NCBI GenBank assembly: GCA_016215305.1
Contig: JACRKI010000155.1
Location: forward strand, 1-5,643
From: Candidatus Woesearchaeota archaeon
GTDB taxonomy: Archaea; Nanobdellota; Nanobdellia; Woesearchaeales; DSVV01
Reading direction: 5' to 3'
DNA length: 5,643 nucleotides
Shown here piece after piece: positions 1-4,054 of the stretch (positions are counted from its first letter, which is position 1; the number at the start of each line of letters is the position of its first letter). A program made the translations under genes and the position numbers. The notes beneath the pieces are model-generated. The model saw only the letters and a program-made list of their open reading frames with translations, ran no database searches and had not been told where the DNA came from.

Positions 1-408
1 AAATATCCATTACTTCGTATTTTCAGTGGAAGCGGGGAATTTGTAAAGCAACTTCATTACTTATGTGCAAGGTTAGGATATCACACAAACATTGCAGAAA
101 ATAAAGCAAAAACATCAAAAATGGTAAAAAAAATAAATCTTAAAGTAAATTATTGCCTAACATTTTCAAGAATAAATGATGTTAAACGGATTTTAAGGTC
201 AATGCCTAAACTTGGTCCGAAAGCAATTAACTCTTACAAATTAGCAGCAGCATTCAAATTACATCACAATAAAACTAGCATTATAGGCCAATTCATTCAC
301 TGGGAAGATATTATCTCTATTAAAAAAGAAAAAACGTCTGAGTATGTGTATAATTTAACTATAGAAGAAGATTCAAATTATATAACTGGCAATATTATCA
401 CGCATAAT
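1..408 (+). other. Intein C-terminal part (homing-endonuclease tail plus C-terminal splicing domain)
   Basis: The 136 residues before the helicase motif do not belong to a helicase. The end reads YVYNLTIEEDSNYITGNIITHN followed by Cys. This fits intein C-terminal block F (vYdLtVe...nyi) and block G: penultimate His (403-405), terminal Asn (406-408) and Cys+1 (409-411), all needed for splicing. Further upstream, SGSGEFVKQLHYLCARLGYHTNIAENK (about 37-117) resembles the region after the second LAGLIDADG motif of intein DOD endonucleases. The N-terminal splice blocks and the LAGLIDADG motifs lie outside the window. Removing the intein would leave ...|CGRAGH, restoring motif VI. The segment is A+T-rich with uniform GCA Ala codons, unlike the extein, as expected for a horizontally spreading element. 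Splicing competence is inferred from the C-terminal residues only. Confidence 0.9.
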
Positions 409-1887
409 TGCGGAAGAGCAGGTCACAAACTTCATGAGACTGTCAAAGGCAGAATTATTGTGATGGACAGAGATGATTTGGTGGAATGCGGCGTACTTTT
501 GAAAGCTGCTGTTGAAAAAAAAATTGACAAAGTCCACATTCCTGTTCGTTGTTTGGATGTGCTTGCACAATATCTCGATGGATTGGCGCTTATGCAGGTG
601 TGGGATGAAAAAGAATTGTATGAATTGGTTCAGAGGAGTTATTGTTATCGTGATTTGGCCTATTCTGATTATCAGGAAGTTCTTTCCTATTTGGCAGGAG
701 AATTCACGACATTAGAGGATAGGCACATCTTCGCGAAAATCTGGAGACAAGAGGGAAAGCTGGGAAAGCGTGGAAAACTTGGTCGAATTATTTACATGAC
801 GAATCTCGGCACAATTCCGGATGAATCGTTTATTACTGTGAAAGTAGGGACGCAAAACATCGGCCATATTGATGAAGGATTTCTGGAAAAATTACGTCCG
901 GGAGATGTGTTTATTCTTGGCGGAGATACATATCAATTCAAATTTTCGCGAGGCATGGTTGCGCAGGTTGTCGCGACATCAAACAGGCCGCCGACAGTGC
1001 CAAGCTGGTTTTCAGATATGCTGCCATTGAGTTTTGATTTGGCATCAGAAATCGGCAAGTTCAGATATTTGATGGAAGACAAGTTCAAGCATGAAAAATC
1101 CAAAGAAGAAATTCTTGCGTTTATTCATGAGTATTTGTATGTCGACAAAAACAGCGCAGAAGCGCTGCACAATTATTTCGCAGAACAGTGGGAATATGTG
1201 GAGCAGATTCCATCGGACAGAAAAATCCTTATTGAACACTATTATGACAAGCAGCATAAAATTATTTTTCACAGTTTATTTGGCAGAAGAGTCAATGATG
1301 TCTTGAGCAGAGCAGTTGCGTTCGCGATCGCGAAAACAGAGCATCGTGATGTCGAGATTGGGATGAACGATAATGGATTCTATATTGGTTTCACTAAAAA
1401 AGTTGACGCGGTGAAAGCGTTGAAAATGCTGAAAGCGGATAAATTAGATCTCGTGATGAAGCACGCGATTGATCAGACAGAAATTTTGAAAAGGAGATTT
1501 AGACATTGCGCGACGCGCGGGTTTATGATTTTGCGGAATTATTTAGGACGGCAGAAGAATGCAGGACGCCAGCAAGTGAGCAGCATGATTCTGATGAGTT
1601 CTGTGAAAAGAATTTCTGATGATTTCTGTATATTGAAAGAAGCAAGGCGAGAAGTTCTGGAAGATTTGATGGATATTGAAAATACGAAGAAAGTGCTGCA
1701 GCAGATTGAAGAGGGAAAAATAAAATTAATTCAGATTGAAACAAAGATTCCCACACCGTTCGCGTTTAACATTGCGCTGCAGGGATTTATGGATGTGTTG
1801 AAGATAGAAGATAAGATTGAATTTTTGAAGCGAATGCATGAAATGGTTCTTGCAAAAATTAGTTTGGAGAAGGGGAGAAAGAAATAG
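1..1887 (+). CDS. lhr: Lhr-type superfamily 2 helicase, C-terminal part, interrupted by an intein (5' end outside window)
   Basis: This is the 3' part of a large ATP-dependent helicase of the Lhr family, 3'-5' DNA helicases linked in archaea and bacteria to repair and recombination (some archaeal members also act on RNA). The frame is open from base 1, so the ATG at 121 is internal and the true start lies upstream. Bases 1-408 encode the end of an intein. The helicase resumes at 409 with motif VI (CGRAGHK), then the family segment KGRIIVMDRDDLVEC. A winged-helix-like region follows, then the C-terminal Lhr/DEAD-associated domain, recognisable by PGDVFILGG, PSWFSDMLPLSFDLA (from about 1000) and FHSLFGRRVNDVLSRA (about 1264-1311). 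The 492 extein residues after motif VI, ending at the stop at 1885-1887, match the usual C-terminal length, so the 3' end is intact. The extein mixes Ala codons including many GCG, while the seven intein Ala codons here are all GCA. The family call is firm; the subfamily (Lhr core versus other archaeal forms) is not settled. Confidence 0.93.
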   Translation, partial: KYPLLRIFSGSGEFVKQLHYLCARLGYHTNIAENKAKTSKMVKKINLKVNYCLTFSRINDVKRILRSMPKLGPKAINSYKLAAAFKLHHNKTSIIGQFIHWEDIISIKKEKTSEYVYNLTIEEDSNYITGNIITHNCGRAGHKLHETVKGRIIVMDRDDLVECGVLLKAAVEKKIDKVHIPVRCLDVLAQYLDGLALMQVWDEKELYELVQRSYCYRDLAYSDYQEVLSYLAGEFTTLEDRHIFAKIWRQEGKLGKRGKLGRIIYMTNLGTIPDESFITVKVGTQNIGHIDEGFLEKLRPGDVFILGGDTYQFKFSRGMVAQVVATSNRPPTVPSWFSDMLPLSFDLASEIGKFRYLMEDKFKHEKSKEEILAFIHEYLYVDKNSAEALHNYFAEQWEYVEQIPSDRKILIEHYYDKQHKIIFHSLFGRRVNDVLSRAVAFAIAKTEHRDVEIGMNDNGFYIGFTKKVDAVKALKMLKADKLDLVMKHAIDQTEILKRRFRHCATRGFMILRNYLGRQKNAGRQQVSSMILMSSVKRISDDFCILKEARREVLEDLMDIENTKKVLQQIEEGKIKLIQIETKIPTPFAFNIALQGFMDVLKIEDKIEFLKRMHEMVLAKISLEKGRKK

Positions 1888-2014
1888 AATCACAGACATA
1901 CACTTGTATCATCGGTCGCGCTTCTCTAGCATCGCAAATACACGCACCAGCATCACTAAAAATTCGCCAAGCAACACAGTGGTATCTTCATGTAATTATT
2001 ATTAAACATAAACA

Positions 2015-2022
2015 TTTATAAA
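2015..2022 (+). promoter_or_regulatory. TATA box for the 75-residue membrane protein gene
   Basis: TTTATAAA lies 33 bases before the ATG at 2056, preceded by an A-rich stretch that could serve as a BRE. A start about 25 bases downstream would fall near 2043-2046, giving a leader of only about 10-13 bases. The rest of the 168-base gap after the helicase stop shows no further clear signal. Confidence 0.6.
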
Positions 2023-2055
2023 CATGGAAATTGCTGGACAGATGAGAGAGCTAAA

Positions 2056-2283
2056 ATGAATTTAAGAGAACTTGTTGAAGGATCTTTGGTTGAGGCAGCG
2101 AAGCTAAGCAAATCTGACCTTATCATTGGAGGACTAGGAGCTGTAGCTTTTGGAGGTAGTTATTGTTTCGATTATAAAAATATTGATGAGACTTTCCATT
2201 ATAGTGGTGCTGTTGCAATGAGTTATGGTCTTGCTGGACCTTTTGTATTTAGAGCAGTTAAGTATTTGTATGAGAGAAAATAA
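2056..2283 (+). CDS. Small two-helix membrane protein of unknown function (75 aa)
   Basis: I do not recognise the family. The protein begins with a short amphipathic, partly acidic stretch (residues 1-20, MNLRELVEGS...). It has two hydrophobic, glycine-rich segments, about residues 22-40 (LIIGGLGAVAFGG) and 49-70 (SGAVAMSYGLAGPFVF). A polar loop lies between them (DYKNIDETFHY), and the C-terminus is basic (YLYERK). This pattern suggests a small hairpin membrane protein. The gene has its own TATA box and a near-leaderless start, with no clear ribosome binding site. Its stop codon (2281-2283) lies two bases from the stop of the convergent minus-strand gene. A small integral membrane protein is likely; any more specific role would be a guess. 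Confidence 0.7.
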   Translation: MNLRELVEGSLVEAAKLSKSDLIIGGLGAVAFGGSYCFDYKNIDETFHYSGAVAMSYGLAGPFVFRAVKYLYERK

Positions 2284-2285
2284 TT

Positions 2286-2453
2286 CTATCCTCTCACCCC
2301 AAACACAATGAATCCTGCTGCGACGATGTTAAGCAATGCGTGTCCCGTCATCATGGATGCTGGCAATCCTGCAACAAGCATATAGACATGAGACAAAACA
2401 ACAACCGCAATACCAACCCAAAATAACATATTCTTTGTTTTTTTACTCGCCAT
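2286..2453 (-). CDS. Small two-helix membrane protein (55 aa), second gene of the CBS operon
   Basis: The minus strand encodes 55 residues, MASKKTKNMLFWVGIAVVVL... ending ...FIVFGVRG, too short for most gene callers. There is a short positively charged N-terminus (ASKKTKN), a strongly hydrophobic segment at residues 9-30, a short turn (PASMMTGH) and a second hydrophobic segment at residues 39-53. The lysine-rich start favours the N-terminus facing the cytoplasm, so both ends are probably inside. A GAGGTG ribosome binding site stands six bases before the ATG. The gene starts 29 bases after the stop of the CBS-domain gene on the same strand with no promoter between them, so the two are almost certainly one transcript. 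I do not recognise the family. The ribosome binding site, coding pattern and hydrophobic layout together make it a real gene. Confidence 0.78.
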   Translation of the reverse strand: MASKKTKNMLFWVGIAVVVLSHVYMLVAGLPASMMTGHALLNIVAAGFIVFGVRG

Positions 2454-2459
2454 TTTTCA

Positions 2460-2465
2460 CACCTC
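2460..2465 (-). promoter_or_regulatory. Ribosome binding site of the 55-residue membrane protein gene
   Basis: Read on the minus strand this is GAGGTG, a good match to the archaeal anti-Shine-Dalgarno sequence. It is six bases from the ATG whose first base is 2453. It fixes that start and is the main reason to accept this short gene. Confidence 0.75.
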
Positions 2466-2482
2466 AGAATATTTCAAAAAAT

Positions 2483-2980
2483 TCAAACAATCTCCACATC
2501 TTCCAACTGTCTTTGAAACACCGTAAACGCAATCTTTGTTTGCACAACTTTCCAATCAAGATGCCGAATAATGTGATCCATTGCGTTCAGCAAATTCCGC
2601 TGCGTCACAATGCCAGTCACATGACCATTTCTATTGATGACAGGAAATCTGCGAATGTTGTATTTTTTCATCAACGCAAACGCACTGATGACATCAGCGT
2701 CCTCTGGCAGAGAGCGGACAGTAAGGGTCATGACTTCTTCCACAAGATATTTGTGCGGTTCTTTTTCTTCGAGAACTACCTTCCGCAAATAATCGCGTTC
2801 AGTAATGATGCCAACAGGCTTATTATTCTCCTCAACAACAAGACAGCTGACATTGTTTCTTGCCATCTTTTTTGCCGCGTGCAGAAGATTCTCTTTTCTG
2901 CTGATGGTCAATACTTTGTGTGTCATCCAGTGGCACACCTGCCGAAATTCTGCTTCTTTTTCTAATGCCTGACTCCCCAT
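2483..2980 (-). CDS. Two-CBS-domain protein (165 aa)
   Basis: This is a stand-alone CBS-pair protein. CBS domains fold as a pair (Bateman module) and usually bind adenosine nucleotides such as AMP, ATP or SAM, acting as energy sensors or regulators of a partner. The first CBS repeat spans about residues 15-70 (VCHWMTHKVLTISRKENL... to GIITERDYLRKVV, residues 57-69). The second spans about 80-135 (VEEVMTLTVRSLPEDADV... to GIVTQRNLLNAM, residues 123-134). Both carry the typical G(I/V)(I/V)T.R(D/N) motif near the end. About 30 residues follow the second repeat with no recognised domain. The start at 2980 is about 27 bases from a TATA box, so the transcript is probably leaderless. The gene is followed by a small membrane protein gene in one operon, so the CBS module might regulate or sense for a membrane partner; that link is inference. 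The ligand cannot be read from the sequence. Confidence 0.92.
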   Translation of the reverse strand: MGSQALEKEAEFRQVCHWMTHKVLTISRKENLLHAAKKMARNNVSCLVVEENNKPVGIITERDYLRKVVLEEKEPHKYLVEEVMTLTVRSLPEDADVISAFALMKKYNIRRFPVINRNGHVTGIVTQRNLLNAMDHIIRHLDWKVVQTKIAFTVFQRQLEDVEIV

Positions 2981-3003
2981 CTGTTAGTTTCGCGATTCCA
3001 AAG

Positions 3004-3011
3004 TATTTAAA
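3004..3011 (-). promoter_or_regulatory. TATA box for the CBS-domain operon
   Basis: On the minus strand this reads TTTAAATA, centred about 27 bases upstream of the ATG at 2980. That is the spacing expected of a leaderless archaeal transcript. No Shine-Dalgarno sequence precedes the start, in keeping with this. Confidence 0.65.
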
Positions 3012-3041
3012 CATTGCGAAGATGTGTTACTATTAGGGAAG

Positions 3042-3099
3042 TAAAAAACGCATATTTTCCCTGCTTTTTGAGAATAGAACGGAAAATGTGCGTTTTTTA
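3042..3099. repeat. Long inverted repeat (19-bp arms) between divergent promoters
   Basis: The arms 3042-3060 and 3081-3099 pair over 19 positions around a 20-base spacer. The single non-Watson-Crick position would be U·G in a plus-strand RNA (A·C on the minus strand). The outer arm ends are an A tract and a T tract (TTTTTT at 3093-3098), so a plus-strand transcript would form a hairpin with U-rich 3' side. It lies between the TATA box of the minus-strand CBS operon (3004-3011) and that of the plus-strand gene (3111-3117). It could be an operator for a dimeric regulator, a terminator-like insulator, or part of a small RNA. Confidence 0.75.
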
Positions 3100-3110
3100 A
3101 TGCAAATGTT

Positions 3111-3117
3111 TTTATAT
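3111..3117 (+). promoter_or_regulatory. TATA box for the small basic protein gene
   Basis: TTTATAT, within a longer T run, begins just after the inverted repeat. Transcription would start near 3139-3141. That is four or so bases before the ATG at 3145 and about 70 bases before the GTG at 3211. Confidence 0.55.
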
Positions 3118-3198
3118 GCCAATAGCAGAAAGAAGCAGTAAGACATGAATATGTGCGTTCAAAAGCTCATGTTCCAAGAGAAAAAAGAGATAAAAGAT

Positions 3199-3205
3199 GA
3201 GGTGA
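3199..3205 (+). promoter_or_regulatory. Ribosome binding site supporting the GTG start at 3211
   Basis: GAGGTGA is a near-perfect archaeal Shine-Dalgarno sequence placed five bases before GTG 3211. No comparable site precedes the in-frame ATGs at 3145 or 3151. Confidence 0.72.
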
Positions 3206-3210
3206 ACCCC

Positions 3211-3381
3211 GTGGCACAAACACAAGAATTCTATGATGTAAAGACAAAGAAGAAGTTTAAGACAGACAAATATAGGCTCGTAAGCAAAGGCGGACGAAAC
3301 TTTATTGTCGCAAAATCCGAATCCGGCCCGCATGAATGCTGGAGAGTAGTTTCCAAAGAAACTGCCGCAAAGTTGAAGTAA
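3211..3381 (+). CDS. Small basic protein of unknown function (56 aa)
   Basis: The product starts (M/V)AQTQEFYDVKTKKKF and ends RVVSKETAAKLK. It is lysine- and arginine-rich with alternating hydrophobic and charged positions, suggesting a small beta-rich fold. The pattern (FYDVKTKKKFKTDKYRLVSKGG... then a cluster G-P-H-E-C-W-R-V) looks like a conserved compact domain. High positive charge allows a nucleic-acid-binding role, possibly chromatin-like, but no diagnostic motif proves it and I do not name the family. The start is set at GTG 3211 because of the strong ribosome binding site. An upstream ATG at 3145 in the same frame would give 78 residues from a nearly leaderless transcript, with a lysine/glutamate-rich, less domain-like extension. 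The gene is flanked by its own TATA box and a T-rich terminator, so it is probably monocistronic. Confidence 0.78.
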   Translation: MAQTQEFYDVKTKKKFKTDKYRLVSKGGRNFIVAKSESGPHECWRVVSKETAAKLK

Positions 3382-3437
3382 ATTTGTTTTTAATTTCTTA
3401 TTTTTTTGATTTTAATTTTTTGTTTTTGATTGTTTTA
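3382..3437 (+). terminator. Oligo-T terminator region after the small basic protein gene
   Basis: Directly after the stop codon come several runs of five to seven T on the plus strand (for example 3401-3407 and 3416-3421). Archaeal RNA polymerase terminates at such tracts without needing a hairpin. The T richness continues to about 3480. Confidence 0.7.
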
Positions 3438-3448
3438 TTGTGTTCTAT

Positions 3449-3456
3449 TATTTAAA
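3449..3456 (+). promoter_or_regulatory. Possible TATA box upstream of the hairpin array
   Basis: TATTTAAA lies where a start about 25 bases downstream (near 3478) would fall just ahead of the first hairpin at 3496. The surroundings are very A+T-rich, so a chance match is quite possible. Confidence 0.35.
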
Positions 3457-3477
3457 CTATTTATTCATTTCTTATTT

Positions 3478-3673
3478 GTTCAAATTCAAAACTATGTGCT
3501 TCTGAACGAAGCACGAATCCTGCTATGCCTCGAATAAAAACTCGGCATAGCAGGATTTCTCTATCAATGCTCTGAGCGTTAAGCGAAGAGCTGGGATAAA
3601 GAGGATATAACCTATACAAATATGCTGATGCGAGGGTTTCTATGAGCATCAGCGTATTTGTCGTTATGTTTTT
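3478..3673 (+). ncRNA. Candidate structured non-coding RNA (hairpin array)
   Basis: No open frame here looks coding, yet consecutive hairpins fill the region. H1 pairs 3496-3501 with 3509-3514 (6 bp, 7-base loop). H2 pairs 3516-3529 with 3544-3557 (14 bp perfect, 14-base loop, extendable by G3515·U3558). H3 pairs 3569-3573 with 3587-3591. H4 pairs 3616-3631 with 3646-3661 (16 bp with one U·G, 14-base loop). A run of five T follows at 3669-3673. A TATA-like box lies about 25 bases before the proposed 5' end. The odd pairs are G·U only in plus-strand RNA. It does not match tRNA, and I see no RNase P or SRP RNA signature, nor a proper C/D box pair. It might instead be a long 3' region of the preceding transcript or part of a mobile-element remnant. 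The ends are estimates. Confidence 0.4.
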
Positions 3674-3796
3674 AGAGAACTCTGCTGTTTATCCAAAATT
3701 ATGTTTAGATATTAAACAAAACATTAGAAGATAACACTAAGATAGAAAATACACAACAAACTTTATTCTCGACAACCAAAAAAACACACCAAAAAA

Positions 3797-3804
3797 TTTA
3801 TAAA
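3797..3804 (+). promoter_or_regulatory. Upstream TATA box of the TFB gene
   Basis: TTTATAAA preceded by an A-rich BRE-like stretch (CCAAAAAA). A start near 3825 would place both leader stem-loops in the mRNA and give a leader of about 230 bases. The stretch from 3674 to 3796 is A+T-rich, with only a weak hairpin (3702-3718) and no gene. Confidence 0.6.
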
Positions 3805-3820
3805 CCAGCTTCGTCATCTA

Positions 3821-3828
3821 TATTTAAA
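3821..3828 (+). promoter_or_regulatory. Second TATA box of the TFB gene
   Basis: TATTTAAA, 24 bases downstream of the first box. It would start transcripts near 3850, inside the first leader hairpin, so the two promoters would give leaders with and without that hairpin. Confidence 0.4.
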
Positions 3829-3829
3829 A

Positions 3830-3873
3830 TTTCTCCTTGGCGGGGGCTGTGGAGAAAATAAGTTTTATTTTTT
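3830..3873 (+). promoter_or_regulatory. Leader hairpin followed by T tract (possible attenuator)
   Basis: A 7-bp stem (3830-3836 with 3851-3857) encloses a 14-base G-rich loop (TTGGCGGGGGCTGT). Within 16 bases come TTTTATTTTTT (3863-3873). A T tract in a transcribed leader is a potential archaeal termination site, so the arrangement could cause early termination ahead of TFB. Confidence 0.4.
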
Positions 3874-3952
3874 CGTCAAGAACCACTGGTCAGAGACTGG
3901 CGGCATGACGCGAAAGCGACATGCTAGTTCGAGAAACCAGTGGTTCTTGACG
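3874..3952 (+). promoter_or_regulatory. Large stem-loop in the TFB leader (17-bp perfect stem, GAAA tetraloop)
   Basis: The arms 3874-3890 and 3936-3952 are perfect reverse complements over 17 bases. Inside, after an asymmetric internal loop (CAGA opposite CGAGAA), a second stem pairs 3895-3900 with 3924-3929 (two G·U). A three-base bulge (3901-3903) follows, then 4 bp (3904-3907 with 3920-3923), an A·A mismatch, and CGC-GAAA-GCG at the tip (3909-3918). GNRA tetraloop, bulge and internal loop together look like a folded RNA rather than a simple palindrome. The G·U pairs work only for plus-strand RNA. It lies about 100 bases before the TFB start codon. It could be a cis-regulatory leader, a protein-binding site, or a small hairpin element. 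Confidence 0.65.
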
Positions 3953-3971
3953 CATTACGAAATACCGTATA

Positions 3972-4025
3972 TCGAAATTCGATTGTGGACTTTGTCCACA
4001 GGAGATAACACCATTGATATTTCGA
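3972..4025 (+). promoter_or_regulatory. Second hairpin in the TFB leader
   Basis: A perfect 7-bp stem (3984-3990 with 3994-4000, TTT loop) lies inside a possible enclosing stem, 3972-3978 with 4019-4025 (7 bp). The inner hairpin is clear. The outer one is A+T-rich and uncertain. Confidence 0.35.
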
Positions 4026-4054
4026 AATGCGTTAATAATTGTGGGGGAAGCACT

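Noticed and set aside
121..408. ATG at 121 as the start of the helicase gene
   Set aside because: The frame is open from base 1, and the residues on both sides of this Met form one continuous intein segment. No promoter or ribosome binding site precedes it.
1909..1977. Short minus-strand frame from GTG 1977 to a stop at 1909-1911 with hydrophobic residues (LLGEFLVMLVRVFAML)
   Set aside because: Only 22 residues, no ribosome binding site and no promoter. It could be a gene remnant, but nothing supports it.
2024..2059. Eleven-codon upstream frame overlapping the start of the 75-residue protein gene
   Set aside because: It begins immediately after the TATA box, upstream of the expected transcription start, so it is probably not in the mRNA.
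2336..2965. Plus-strand 209-residue open frame antisense to the CBS gene
   Set aside because: It is the mirror of the CBS gene and its small partner, which have clear domains, promoter and ribosome site. Its own translation is His/Phe/Asn-rich and unlike a protein family.
3470..3500. TTCAAAT resembling a tRNA T-loop
   Set aside because: No matching acceptor, D-arm or anticodon arm could be built around it, and the upstream sequence is almost all T.
3569..3615. GTTAAGC resembling an integron attC core
   Set aside because: No matching RYYYAAC partner at the required position, no integrase and no cassette arrangement.
3461..3649. Minus-strand 62-residue open frame across the hairpin array
   Set aside because: It runs through both strands of the inverted repeats, has no recognisable domain or ribosome site, and is explained by the repeats.
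3496..3661. CRISPR array or C/D box RNA in the hairpin region
   Set aside because: No direct repeats with regular spacing. CTGA occurs several times but there is no RTGATGA box C paired with it.
3896..3929. Bulge-helix-bulge intron splice motif inside the TFB leader stem-loop
   Set aside because: There is one three-base bulge and a 4-bp helix, but the opposite strand has an A·A mismatch rather than the second three-base bulge.
3905..4054. N-terminal extension of TFB from an in-frame ATG at 3905
   Set aside because: The extra 50 residues overlap the leader stem-loop, do not resemble TFB N-termini, and would push the zinc ribbon to residue 58. ATG 4055 fits the family.
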